Of a stretch of 64,000 nt of DNA, positions 34,778 through 44,600 are shown in pieces (position 1 is the first letter of the stretch; each line of letters opens with the position of its first letter). The stretch covers positions 248,001 to 312,000 of the forward strand of contig NZ_JAJALK010000004.1 of NCBI RefSeq assembly GCF_020523825.1, read 5' to 3'. The DNA comes from Methylobacterium brachiatum. GTDB taxonomy: Bacteria > Pseudomonadota > Alphaproteobacteria > Rhizobiales > Beijerinckiaceae. The translations under genes were made by a program, and so were the position numbers. Below the pieces are notes generated by a model. That model saw nothing but the letters and a program-made list of their open reading frames with translations, made no database searches and had not been told where the DNA came from.

Positions 34778-35568
34778 GGGGGCACCACCGAGCGGTAGGG
34801 CTGCAGCGCGGCCGACACGAAGTCGGGCAGCGCCGTGATCCGGTACGACACCGTCTCCTGGCCGCCGAGCGACTTCGACTGCATCCCGACGCGCTCGGCA
34901 TAGGCCATGCGGTCCCGGATCCAGTCGAGCGCGGCGTTGGCGAGATCGGCCGGGACGTAGCCGTAGGTGATCGCCACCGTCGCCCCGCCGTCCTCCTTCG
35001 AGAAGAAGTAGCCACCGGTATCGTCGTCGACGGCGTACTGCCCCCGCCCGGGGCCACGCTCGACCCGTGTGAGCGCGTCGCCGGTGCAGTAGACAACGCC
35101 GAGATCGCTCGCCCAGGCGCCGTAGGGCTCGACTGGATACACGGCACAGGGCGCGCCAGGTGGGATGAGCAGGGGCTCTGCAGAGACCTGGTAACCGGCC
35201 GTGTAGGAGACCTCGACTGAAGTCCATCCCGGCCGCACCGGGAGCGTCAGAAGCTGCGGGCGCCCGGGCGGGGCGTCGTCGGCCGGCTGGATCGCGTAGC
35301 CCGATCCGGATCCGGTGGCCGGCGGCAGGGTGACGGAGCCGATCGCTACCCGGTCGATGGCGGTGACCGGCCAGTTCGCGAGCAGAAGGCTGCGACCTCC
35401 GACGGTGCGCGTCTCGGTGTAGCTCTGCGGCAGGATCGTAGGGCGGTTCAGGGCGGTCAGGATCGTGCGGCTGATCGCGGTGATCAGGCGCTGCGTCGCG
35501 CCGTCGGGATCCTCGCTCACGCCGAGATCGGCGAGCCGCACGAGATCGTAGGGGCTCGGGCCGGCCAC
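34771..35568 (-). CDS. Head-tail connector / adaptor protein
   Basis: 265 residues. The N-terminus (PSPYDLVRLADLGVSEDPDG, LITAISRTILTALNRP) and the end (DWIRDRMAYAERVGMQSKSL) match the helical gp6-like adaptors that bind below the portal. The central beta-rich insertion (about 75-190) is longer than in minimal adaptors. Order after the capsid genes supports the call. Confidence 0.7.
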   Translation of the reverse strand: MAGPSPYDLVRLADLGVSEDPDGATQRLITAISRTILTALNRPTILPQSYTETRTVGGRSLLLANWPVTAIDRVAIGSVTLPPATGSGSGYAIQPADDAPPGRPQLLTLPVRPGWTSVEVSYTAGYQVSAEPLLIPPGAPCAVYPVEPYGAWASDLGVVYCTGDALTRVERGPGRGQYAVDDDTGGYFFSKEDGGATVAITYGYVPADLANAALDWIRDRMAYAERVGMQSKSLGGQETVSYRITALPDFVSAALQPYRSVVPPC

Positions 35569-35571
35569 GGA

Positions 35572-36045
35572 TCAGCTGGCCGGGGCGAGCGCGGCCCGGG
35601 CGTTGGCGCGCAGCGTCTCGTTGTCGACCGGCGGCACGACCCGGATTCCGCGCTTCCTCAGGAAGGCGAACAGCTCATGGCGCTTCATCAGCTCGATCGC
35701 CTCGACCGTGACCTGCGCGGGGTCGATCCGCTCGGCCTCCTCCTGCTCCAGGCGCCGGCGCTGATCCGCGTCGGCGATCATCCGGGCGACCTCGTCGTCC
35801 GGCATCGCCGCGACGGTCTCGGTGAAGAGGGCGACCAGCCGGGCGCGGTCGGCGTCGAGCGGCCCGAGGGCCACCGAGACCGCGGTACTCGCCGCGGCAG
35901 GCGCATCCCACGGCGAGAAGCCATGCGCCTCCAGGTCGAGGCGGTGCCGCGGATCGACGAGGACGGCGCCGTCCGCGCCCACTTCGATCGCGTGGCCCTG
36001 GTGCGAGAATCCGGTCAGCCCCTCGGGGGCGCGCATCCTGATCAT
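35572..36045 (-). CDS. Virion-region hypothetical protein
   Basis: 157 residues. A short beta-rich start (GLTGFSHQGHAIEVGADGAV) is followed by an acidic helical region (DEVARMIADADQRRRLEQEE) and a basic end (FLRKRGIRVVPPVDNETL). It may be a head protein between capsid and connector; function not known. Confidence 0.6.
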   Translation of the reverse strand: MIRMRAPEGLTGFSHQGHAIEVGADGAVLVDPRHRLDLEAHGFSPWDAPAAASTAVSVALGPLDADRARLVALFTETVAAMPDDEVARMIADADQRRRLEQEEAERIDPAQVTVEAIELMKRHELFAFLRKRGIRVVPPVDNETLRANARAALAPAS

Positions 36046-36073
36046 TTCGGGGTTCCTGCTACGGGGGAGGGCG

Positions 36074-36379
36074 TCAGGCCGGGGCGCCGGTCCAGACGTT
36101 GCGCCAGACCTTGGCCAGCACGTCCCAGACGACGGGCAGGGTCAGGGTGGTGTCGAAGAACAGCTGATCGACGATCGGCGCGGCCGGGCGCGCCGCGGTC
36201 GGGCCGGACAGGGCATGCGCCCCGACCCGGATCCAGCCGTTGGCCTGGAGCAGGTCCGCGTCGAACACCGGCGCGTCGAGCACGCCGCCGGCCATCCCGG
36301 TATAGGGGCGGCCGTTGGCCACCGTGGTGTGCGGGCGCCCGTCGCCGGGCGGGAACAGACGGGCGAGGGGCTCGGCCAT
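36074..36379 (-). CDS. Small head-region hypothetical protein
   Basis: 101 residues with no recognised domain (GRPYTGMAGGVLDAPVFDAD, LPVVWDVLAKVWRNVWTG). It follows the capsid gene by 72 bp on the late strand. Some phages place capsid-decorating or fibre-like proteins here, but nothing in the sequence decides this. Confidence 0.6.
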   Translation of the reverse strand: MAEPLARLFPPGDGRPHTTVANGRPYTGMAGGVLDAPVFDADLLQANGWIRVGAHALSGPTAARPAAPIVDQLFFDTTLTLPVVWDVLAKVWRNVWTGAPA

Positions 36380-36451
36380 GGATTTTACCTTTCCCGGCTC
36401 GAAATATGCACACGGGCATGGACGGCACGGCCATGGCCGCGCCGGTCGCGC

Positions 36452-37963
36452 TCACCCGTTGGCGATGTTGGTGATCACCGCCATCGACGGCGGGAAGTAG
36501 TGCTGCAGCACCTCGTCGGCGTAGACGCCGTACTCGTACTTGCGCGACCGCAGCGGCCACTCGATCTGGTAGTAATCCTGCCGCGCCCGGACCTGGAACA
36601 CGTTTGTAATGTTGTTGATCGGGTAGGGCAGGGTGCCGGTGGTGAACAGGATCGTGCCGGCCGGCAGGTTCGGATGCACCTTGATGTCGAGGGTCGAGCC
36701 GCCGGCCATCGAGAAGCGGTTCAGGTAGGTGCGGGCCATGAAGCCGCCGCCGAGCTGATCCCGGGTCACCGAGATCTCGAACTTGTAGGCCGAGGCCGCA
36801 TTGCCGGCGAGGATCTTGCGGGAGATGTTCAGCGCCTCCTGGCTGTTCACCCAGATCGTGTCGGGCGAGAGCCGGTAGACATCCCACATGTACTTCAGCA
36901 CCGCGTCGATCTCGACGATGCCGCCCGCGCCGTCTGCGGTGAGCGGCGTGCCGATCCCGGCGGTGCCGGGCGCCATGGTGTAGACGTAGGCGCCGGAGCC
37001 GGCCTTGAACGCCTGGGTCAGTAACCCGTCGAAGGACAGGGCCGAGGTCGAGCGGTCCACCGCTCCGAGGGAGGCGGCGGCCTGCGTCCCCGAGGCCGCG
37101 GCCGTAATCAGCACCGAGTTGATCGTGGTGATGGCGCCCAGCACCTCCGCGCCGGCCGCGCCCCAGAACCACGCGTAGCCAAGCGCGCCGGGCACGGGCG
37201 CGACCGAGGCGGCGATCGAACCGGTGGCGCCCTTGGTCGCGACGGTGGCGGCGGCCGAACGCGCCGCCGCGCCACCGCCGAACACGTCGGTCGAGCCGTC
37301 CGCGTTGGTGCGGGTGATGGTCGACTGGATCCCGCCCGCGACGGAGCCGTTGATCACGCCGTCGAGCGCCAGCGCCACGGCGATCACCGACCAGGTCTGC
37401 TCGGCGAGCGTGCCGCCGGTCGCCGAGCCCGAGAGGGTCGGGGTCGGCGTGGTGCCCAGCGCCAGCGAGGTGTTGCCGCCGAGCAGCATCGCCTCCTCGC
37501 CGAGCATCAGGCTCTGCAGGCCGGTGCGGGCGGCGATGGCGCGGACGTCGTCGAAGCCCTGCGCCGCATACTGCGCCTCGAACTCGACGTTGGATTCGAT
37601 GCCGATGCCCTTGTAGCTGGCGGTGTAGTCCGCGGTGGCGACGACCTGCACGCCACCGCGGTTGCCGCCGGACACACCGATGCGCATGCCCGACACGTTG
37701 ATGCCGGTGATCGCCCGCCACGCGGCCTGGATGCCGCCCTTGCCCGAGACGCGCGGGATCATGTTCCGCAGCGGGGTGAGCACCGGGTAGAGCGACTTCG
37801 CGCCGAGCTCCAGGTCGTAGAAGGTCAGGCCGGAGGTGGGCGAGGTACCCTGCGTGAAGGTCGACTTCTGCAGATCGATCCCGAGATGCGCCAGAATCGG
37901 GTCGGTGAGCGGCTTGGACTGCGCCTCCTTGAGGAGGGCGAGGACATCGACGTGCTGGGTCAT
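36452..37963 (-). CDS. Major capsid protein
   Basis: 503 residues from the ATG at 37963. The sequence (YPVLTPLRNMIPRVSGKGGI, IWVNSQEALNISRKILAGN, QIEWPLRSRKYEYGVYADEV) fits HK97-fold capsid proteins of alphaproteobacterial siphoviruses. A Ser/Ala/Gly-rich central insertion (about 200-310) may be an exposed domain. It is larger than the 300-400 residues typical of HK97, which fits this insertion. Confidence 0.82.
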   Translation of the reverse strand: MTQHVDVLALLKEAQSKPLTDPILAHLGIDLQKSTFTQGTSPTSGLTFYDLELGAKSLYPVLTPLRNMIPRVSGKGGIQAAWRAITGINVSGMRIGVSGGNRGGVQVVATADYTASYKGIGIESNVEFEAQYAAQGFDDVRAIAARTGLQSLMLGEEAMLLGGNTSLALGTTPTPTLSGSATGGTLAEQTWSVIAVALALDGVINGSVAGGIQSTITRTNADGSTDVFGGGAAARSAAATVATKGATGSIAASVAPVPGALGYAWFWGAAGAEVLGAITTINSVLITAAASGTQAAASLGAVDRSTSALSFDGLLTQAFKAGSGAYVYTMAPGTAGIGTPLTADGAGGIVEIDAVLKYMWDVYRLSPDTIWVNSQEALNISRKILAGNAASAYKFEISVTRDQLGGGFMARTYLNRFSMAGGSTLDIKVHPNLPAGTILFTTGTLPYPINNITNVFQVRARQDYYQIEWPLRSRKYEYGVYADEVLQHYFPPSMAVITNIANG

Positions 37964-38599
37964 GGGTCGTGATCCTGTGCGGATGCACGGCCGCGCCAAC
38001 GCTGACCCGTTCCCGGGGCGTTCGGCATCGGACGTAGAGGGGGGAGAGGGCCCTATGGGCCGGCGAGGCGACGCGCGCGATCCTTCCCCGGATCGGCGGC
38101 GTGTGGAGATCGGTGGTTGTGCGGCGCAGCTAGCGGTCTGAGTAAGGCGGGCGGTGCCTATTCACGCGGTCCGCTCGAGGTGGATTTCCGCCGGTTCACT
38201 CTGGGGCGGCAATGCATGGAAGCGGACCTCGTGTCTTCTCCCACTCACGACCAAGGCTATGGGAAAATGCAGAAACGTCGGAAGGATCATCCCTTTCGGC
38301 GTGACAGACCTTCGGCCCGCGAGCTTCACCAGCGTGGGACTTTTCCTGCCCCAAACGTCGTTGGATGACGTTCTATAATCCAGATAAAAGCGTCGTGAGA
38401 TGGGAAGAAAAATGTCGAATTCGTCGCATGCGATGGATCGATTTCGTCCCAAACATACTTTACATTCAAAGTTGCATGCCGCATATGGTACAACCAAAAA
38501 GCGATCTAAGTACTAAATCTTCCCCTTTTTGGCATCTTCAATTCAGAACTCGGTCAAATCGAACGCTAAATTTGTCCTTTTATTTTTTTAGGCGCCGCA
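37964..38599. other. Non-coding, AT-rising stretch before the small membrane protein
   Basis: No gene is supported. From about 38370 the DNA becomes AT-rich (TATTTTTTTAGG near 38580), marking the edge of the small cargo insertion between capsid and protease genes. It probably holds the promoter for the plus-strand gene at 38600. Confidence 0.45.
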
Positions 38600-38950
38600 A
38601 TGGTAATCGCAGCCTTGTTATTTATTGCTGGGTTTGCGCTCGGGTGGCGCTACAACGCCCTAGCGGTCGTGATGTCGACGCTCGTCATATTTTTCTGCTC
38701 GACGTTGATGTTCTCGGTATTTATCGGCTTTGAGCTCTTCCAGCTAGTGATCGTATTCGCCTATCTGATCGCTCACCAGTCGGGCTATCTTACAGGAGTC
38801 TATTTTTCATATTCCGGCGTCGCACAGGTTCGGGTGGAGCCCTCAACCGCTCCCGTATTGCCGAGCGGAGTACCACCTCACAGAGGAGTAGATCTGGGCA
38901 ACGGCATTGGTGCCTTTGCTGCTCCCTCGACCGAGCCGGACAAGACGTAG
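38600..38950 (+). CDS. Small inner-membrane protein, cargo gene
   Basis: 116 residues with two or three membrane segments (VIAALLFIAGFALGWRY, ALAVVMSTLVIFFCSTLMFS, FELFQLVIVFAYLIAH) and a soluble Pro-rich C-terminus. It is on the strand opposite to the head genes around it. Small membrane proteins of this kind in prophages can act in superinfection exclusion, but the sequence gives no direct sign. Confidence 0.6.
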   Translation: MVIAALLFIAGFALGWRYNALAVVMSTLVIFFCSTLMFSVFIGFELFQLVIVFAYLIAHQSGYLTGVYFSYSGVAQVRVEPSTAPVLPSGVPPHRGVDLGNGIGAFAAPSTEPDKT

Positions 38951-39201
38951 TCTCTCGGGTTGGCGATGTAGATGCGGATCACGCACGGCTCGCGGCTGAC
39001 ATTGGACCGGCGCCGGTGCAGCCGCAACCGACGATGCTGTAGGGCGACCGCTCGCTACTGCTGCGCAGCGCCCCGACCAACGATGAACTCTATCGAGGTT
39101 TGATCGTCTGCGTCCCACAGGCCGGAAGCGGACATCGCAACGTCTGAGTGGGGTCGCAAGCGGTCGCCACCGACAGCGACTAAACCGCTGATCTGTTCGC
39201 T

Positions 39202-40938
39202 TCAGCGTGCAAGCGCCAGCTGCTGCGGGTTCTGATGCGAGACCTTGATCAACAAGTCCGCACGTTCTTCCGCGCTCAGCTTGGCGAGATGGTCGCGGAT
39301 CGCATCTGCCGATGGCGCCTCGATCGTACCCGAGGCACCCTCAGTACCCTTTGTGACGGCGCGGCCGACGAGGTGGCGCGGCACCGGCTGATCGCCCACC
39401 ATCTTGGCGAGCGCGGCGATCTGTGGAAGCACCTCGTCGGTGAGCGTCTTCTGGAGCGCGTCGCGCTGGCCGGTCATCTTGGCGAGCTCGGCCCGCACCG
39501 CCTCGATCGCGTCGCCGCCCTTGATGAGGTCGCCGCCGGCGGCCTTCCTCGCCTCGCCGCCGCAGGTGGCCCCGAGGCCGCAGGCATCGTCGTGCATGCG
39601 CTGGATCCGCTCCCGATCCGCTTGGCTGTTACGCGCCCCGACCTTGGCGAGCGCCCGCCCGCCTGGGTCGTCGGCGGGGATCGCCTTCACGAGCGCATCG
39701 TAGGCGGCGTCGGACAGCGGCCCGGCGGCCAGCGCCATCGCCTCGTCGGTCGGTGCGTCGTCCATCAGGTCCGCCATCTCGGCCGCGACCATGGTCTGGA
39801 GGAGGGTCACGCCCTGAAGCGCCCAGGCCTTCATCTGCCGGGGCAGCGCCGCGTCGCCGTCGGCGTAGACCACGTCGAACACCGCCGAGCCGACCATGCT
39901 CTTGATCTCGCACAGCAGGACGGCCAGCCGCGACACCCCGTAGAGATCCTTCGCGAGATCCGCCCCGGCGACCGATCCGCCGGCAGTCTTCTCGACCTCG
40001 GCACGGGAGCGCTTGCGCGGCCGATCCGGGGCCGGAGCCGCATCACCATCCCCTGCGCCGAGCCGCTTGCCGAGATCGGAGAGTGCATCGAGCACCGGGC
40101 CGGCCGCCGCCTTGGCGGAGGCCTCCGCCTCGACGCGGGTGTTGTGGGCGAGCGCGTCCGCCTTCTTCGCGAAGGTCGCCCCGTCCTTCGCCTTCCAGAC
40201 CTGCGCGACCTCGCCGTCGGTCACAGGCGCTCCCTCGGCGGGGGAGGGGGCCGACGGCGGCTCGGGCGCGGAAAGGGCCTGGGCGAGGGCCGCCGCCTCG
40301 GACGCCTTCACCAAAGCTTCCCTGGCAGGCGCTACGAAGTCGCCGACCTCATCGGGCCGGCCGGCCGCCGCGGCGAGATCCTCGGCCTTGGCGAGCACGG
40401 CCGCGTTGGTCGGCTCGGGCGGCGGCGCGATCCGGACCGAATCCGCGAAGGGCCGCGTCTCCGCCGCGCCGTCGGCCTTCAGCACCTGGAACGTCGCCGA
40501 GGGCAGGCAGGGCAGGTCCACCAGGCTGACCTCGCTCGGGTCGGCCGTGTAGCGCATCAGGCCGTCCTCGCCCTTCCACCGCTTGGCGTAGGCGCCCCCT
40601 TGCGAGAACCCGGTGTAGACGCCCTCCTCGACCTTCCGCCATTCGGCGTCGTCGACCACCTTCGCGCAGATCTCGATCTGGCGGGCGTCGTCGTTGAAGG
40701 CGATCTGCGTGACCTTGCCGGCCGCGACCTTGCCGTGCATCGCCCGGAGATTGCCGAGCGAGCGACCGTCGGTGGCCTTTGCGATCCCGCCCGACCACTT
40801 CTCGTAGAACGGCTTGGTCGAGGCGTAATCGCAGACTTCGCCGGACCGGTCCGGAGCCTCGGCGGTGGCCACGCCGTAGACCAGCCGATTGACCGCATCG
40901 ACCTTCGTCAGCGGCAAGAAGAGGGACAGCTCGGGCAT
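39202..40938 (-). CDS. Prohead protease / scaffold fusion (XkdF-like)
   Basis: 578 residues from the ATG at 40938. The N-terminal 190 residues (PLTKVDAVNRLVYGVATAEA, KPFYEKWSG, VYTGFSQGGAYAKRW, VSLVDLPCLPSATFQVLK) match XkdF-like/prohead protease proteins. The rest is helical and Ala/Asp-rich, as in scaffolds. A segment near 460-500 (RERIQRMHDDACGLGATCGG) has two cysteines. It would process and shape the capsid. Confidence 0.78.
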   Translation of the reverse strand: MPELSLFLPLTKVDAVNRLVYGVATAEAPDRSGEVCDYASTKPFYEKWSGGIAKATDGRSLGNLRAMHGKVAAGKVTQIAFNDDARQIEICAKVVDDAEWRKVEEGVYTGFSQGGAYAKRWKGEDGLMRYTADPSEVSLVDLPCLPSATFQVLKADGAAETRPFADSVRIAPPPEPTNAAVLAKAEDLAAAAGRPDEVGDFVAPAREALVKASEAAALAQALSAPEPPSAPSPAEGAPVTDGEVAQVWKAKDGATFAKKADALAHNTRVEAEASAKAAAGPVLDALSDLGKRLGAGDGDAAPAPDRPRKRSRAEVEKTAGGSVAGADLAKDLYGVSRLAVLLCEIKSMVGSAVFDVVYADGDAALPRQMKAWALQGVTLLQTMVAAEMADLMDDAPTDEAMALAAGPLSDAAYDALVKAIPADDPGGRALAKVGARNSQADRERIQRMHDDACGLGATCGGEARKAAGGDLIKGGDAIEAVRAELAKMTGQRDALQKTLTDEVLPQIAALAKMVGDQPVPRHLVGRAVTKGTEGASGTIEAPSADAIRDHLAKLSAEERADLLIKVSHQNPQQLALAR

Positions 40939-40996
40939 GAGGGGCTCCAGCGGGCGGCGGTAACGCGCCTTGGCGATCGGGGCTGGGCGGGGAAGG

Positions 40997-41530
40997 CTAC
41001 GTGTCGGAATGCGCGCGCAACGCGGCTTCGAGGGCGGCGATCGGATCCGTGGTTCCGCCATGCGTGTTCGCGCCGGTGGCCTCGTGGTCCTGCAACTTGC
41101 TCGGCGTCAGATAGCTTCGGGTCTCGCTGAACATGTCCGACAGACGCGCCCTGAGGCCGGCGGCCTCGTCGATGTCATCGACCTCTTCCTCTGCGATCTG
41201 TTCGTAGCCGTGCTTCTCCAGCAGGTCGTTTAGATCGGCGAGGGCCTTCTGCGCGCCCTTGTGGCTCGCCGTGAGATCCTTGTGGACCTCCTTCAGCGCG
41301 ATGACGTGCTGGGCGACCCGCTTGCGGGCGTCGTGGATGCCGCCGAGGTGCTGGTCCAGCCGCACGTCGATGGCTTCGGCCTTGCGCGCGTCGTGGGGCG
41401 GGAGGTTCGCGGCGTGGTCGAGGGCATGATCGCCCGCCGTCCAGCGGCCGCCGGCATCGCGGGGATGGTCCGCTTCGTCGAAGGCCTTGCCGAGGCGGCG
41501 GCGGACCGTGTCGCATGCAGGTTCGGCCAT
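40997..41530 (-). CDS. Hypothetical head protein with PRDxxGRW motif
   Basis: 177 residues. Near the start it has FDEADHPRDAGGRWTAGD, a short motif also present twice in the adjacent portal fusion. The rest is a long helical region (HVIALKEVHKDLTASHKGAQ, DLNDLLEKHGYEQIAEEE). The shared motif suggests that it is a virion component targeted or processed like the fusion. Function unknown. Confidence 0.65.
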   Translation of the reverse strand: MAEPACDTVRRRLGKAFDEADHPRDAGGRWTAGDHALDHAANLPPHDARKAEAIDVRLDQHLGGIHDARKRVAQHVIALKEVHKDLTASHKGAQKALADLNDLLEKHGYEQIAEEEVDDIDEAAGLRARLSDMFSETRSYLTPSKLQDHEATGANTHGGTTDPIAALEAALRAHSDT

Positions 41531-41661
41531 CCGGGACCTCGCGCTGGACAGGTGCGCTGTTGAAGCGGGAATGGCGCGGTGGTAGCGTTTGCGCAGGTGC
41601 AGACCCGTCGACCGTTTCGGACGTTTAGCCCAAGGGCGATCGCGAGATCGGGCACGCGGCG

Positions 41662-44600
41662 TCAGCGGGCTGCGCCACTTTTGCCCCCGACCTTGTAGAA
41701 CGTGTGCAGCGTCAGCGATTCGCTTCGCTTTCGGACTGCCAACACCGCATCGTAGGTCTGCGCGCCTATCGTGTGCCTGACGATCACCGTGCTCAACTGC
41801 TGAGCCCGGGTCGCGTGGCCTTGCCGGACCCGACCATTCCGAAGGATGCGAGGCAGGTTCACATAGTCGGCCGGAGCGATCGGGTTGGGATCCCCGCTAC
41901 CAGCACCGTGCCGGCGGTTGATATGCCGGATGAACTCGGCGATGACGCCGTGCCGCCAGCCATCCACGTCCCGCCCGGCATGGGTTGAGAACCGGTCGCC
42001 GTGGACGCGCCCGAGATCGAGCACGTCCTGATGCGCCCGGTCGGCCAGCGCCCGCACAGCGAGCCGCTTGGCCGCACGCCCCGAACCACCCGCCCCCGCG
42101 AACTGGCCCGTCTCCGGATCCCGCGGGTGCTTCGACGGGTCGAACGCCTTGCCGACCAGATCGTCGTCCTCGACGACCGGCACCACCACGCACCGGCACG
42201 AAGGGTGTGCAGGGGACGCCTCGTCCCCGCTCGGGAAGTCCTCGTCGAGATCGATCGCACCGGCATCCGCGTTGGCTTGGCAGACCGCGCAGCAGCCTTC
42301 CTCGGCCCACCACGCCTTGCGCACAGAGACGCCGGCCTCTGCCGCGCCGCGATACCCCTCGACCGAGGCCGCGCCGTTGGCGCTGGCGACCTCGTATTCG
42401 GCAATGCGCGCGGCGCGGTCTTCCGAGAAGGCGTAATCCGCCTCGATCTCATCCGCGATCGCGTCGAGTCCGATGTTGCGCTCCAGCCCTGAGGCGATGG
42501 TCTCGCGCAGGCGCAGCCGGGTCGCCTCGGTGATGGTCCTATCCGCGTTCGCCGACGGCACGAGCGCCCCGTCGGCATCGAAGCGCATCCCAACCATCTC
42601 GGCAGCCCGGGCGCGGGCCGCCGAGACCGCCCGGGCGTTCACCTGGTTCACCAGCGCATCGCGGTCGGCCGCACCGAGTTGCACGAGGGCGCGGCGGCCC
42701 GCATCGGCGGCGACGCTTTCCAATTCGTCGGCGACCACCGGAGCGACCGCGCGCAGGTCCGCGAAGTCGAGATTGTCGAGATAGGCGTCGAGCGCGCGGC
42801 GCAGGGATTCGGAATCGTCGTGATCCGGTCCGGCCTTGGTGAGCTTGGCGAGGCCGCGCAGGCCGGCGACCACGTCAGAGCGGGTAGCCGCCAGCGCCGT
42901 TCCGAGCCGATCCGTGATCCTCCGTATGGCCCGGCGCGTGGCCGGTCGGTCGAAAGGGATGGGGTCGGCCGGCCTCCCCGTCCGGCGCTTGGCGAGATCC
43001 ACGCCGGTGGCCTTGTGGGCCGGGGCCGGCAGATGGGCGATCAGGGACGACAGGCGGGCGCGCAGCTCCTCCAGGGCCGCCACGATGGCGGTCCGGCGGT
43101 CCACGTCGAGATCGCCGTCGCGCACCGCATCGATCATCGTGTCGAGCACGGCGTCCGCCACGCTCACGAGACGCGTGCGGGCCCGCTCGCCCGCGGCGAC
43201 GTTCCCGGCCGCCTTGCCGAACCCGAGCGTGCCGGTGAGATGATCGAGCATCCGCGCGACCTCGGCGTCGTCGTAGCCGAGATGCGCGCCGATGTGGCGC
43301 CCGGCCGAGACCAGCGCATCGGTCAGCAGGTAATTCTCCGCGATCCAGACCGCCGCCGCGACCGCGGCCGGAACCGTGCCGCCGGATGCCGCGGTGACGA
43401 TCGCGCCGCCGGCGATCACCGCCCCGCCGATCGCGGTGCGCAGGACAGTCCGCTTGAACTCGGCGCGCTCCGCGGCCTCGCTCGCTCCGCCGCCTCTTCC
43501 ATCGGTCCAGCGGCCGGATGCGTCCCGCGGCTGGGCTTCGTCGAACTTGGCGAGCAACTTGGTGACTGCGTCCGATGGATCGTCACTTCGATCCTCGGCC
43601 TCCTGACCCGAGTTGCCGAAGCCGTTCGCCCCGGGCGGCGGCCCGAACGCGTCGAGCGCCGCCTTCTTGCCCTCCAGGGTGTTGGCGTCGATCGGTACGA
43701 GCCCCGCGCCGGTCAGCACCATCAGGGTGTCGGCGGCCGGGCTCGGATCGGGATCGAGGCCGAGGATCCTGCGGCCCTCGTTCAGCCGCATCAGGCCACC
43801 CGCGGTCAGCCCGCGCAGGCGCTCCGACTGCTTCGCCTCGTCGATCTGCTCGTCTTCCTGCCACGCGAATTCCAGCTCGGGCGCGGCGAGGTCGTCGGCG
43901 ATCACGTCGTCGAGGACGACCTTGATCCAATCGAGCAGCGGGGCGAGCCCTTCCTCCTCGGCGATCTCCTTCTGCGTGTCGGCCGAGGCGCGGTTCATCT
44001 GCTTGATCAGCGCCTGGGGCGAGATCGAGAAGGCGAAGCACACCACCCGGGACAGCCACTCGTCGAACTCGCCCTTGAGCTGGGGCTCGCTGGTCTGGTG
44101 GAGCGCGACCTTACCGGGCACGAACCGGGCGCGCCGGCGCGCGGCCAGATTATCGGTGAACAGCGAGTCCCAGTAGGTCTGGTAGGTCGCGATCTGGTCC
44201 GGGCCCCAGGTCTCCGGCACGCCGATCAGCGCGTCCGGCACGCTGCCGCTCGTGAAATACTCCAGCGTCATCACCTGCCGGCGCAGGGCGATGTTGACCG
44301 TGGTCATCACCTGCTCGACCGGCGAGAAACCGTAGACCCGGTCGGTGCGCAGGTTGCGCGGGCGGTAGAGCAGCTCGCGGGCGGTGTAGTTCACCGCGGG
44401 CAGGCCTTTGAGGATCTGCTGGTAGGCCTCGGGCCAGACAGTCTCGCCGCCCTGGACCCATGGCAGCGGCACCCGGCCGTCCTCGGCGAGGATCGGCTTG
44501 ATGGTTGCGCCGTCGATTGGCTCCAGGGCCAGGAGGTCGCCCGCTCGCGAGCGCTGCTTGAAGTTCGACCACGCGTCGAGGACGAGCACGTCCTCCAGCC

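Noticed and set aside
38162-38497. 111-codon minus-strand frame between capsid and cargo membrane protein
   Set aside because: No recognisable pattern, it crosses a composition shift, and no start signal is seen.
38951-39201. Coding-like stretch after the small membrane protein
   Set aside because: A short plus-strand frame (DVDADHARLAADIGPAPV) looks protein-like but has no start and ends within 100 bp. It is too short to support even as a remnant.
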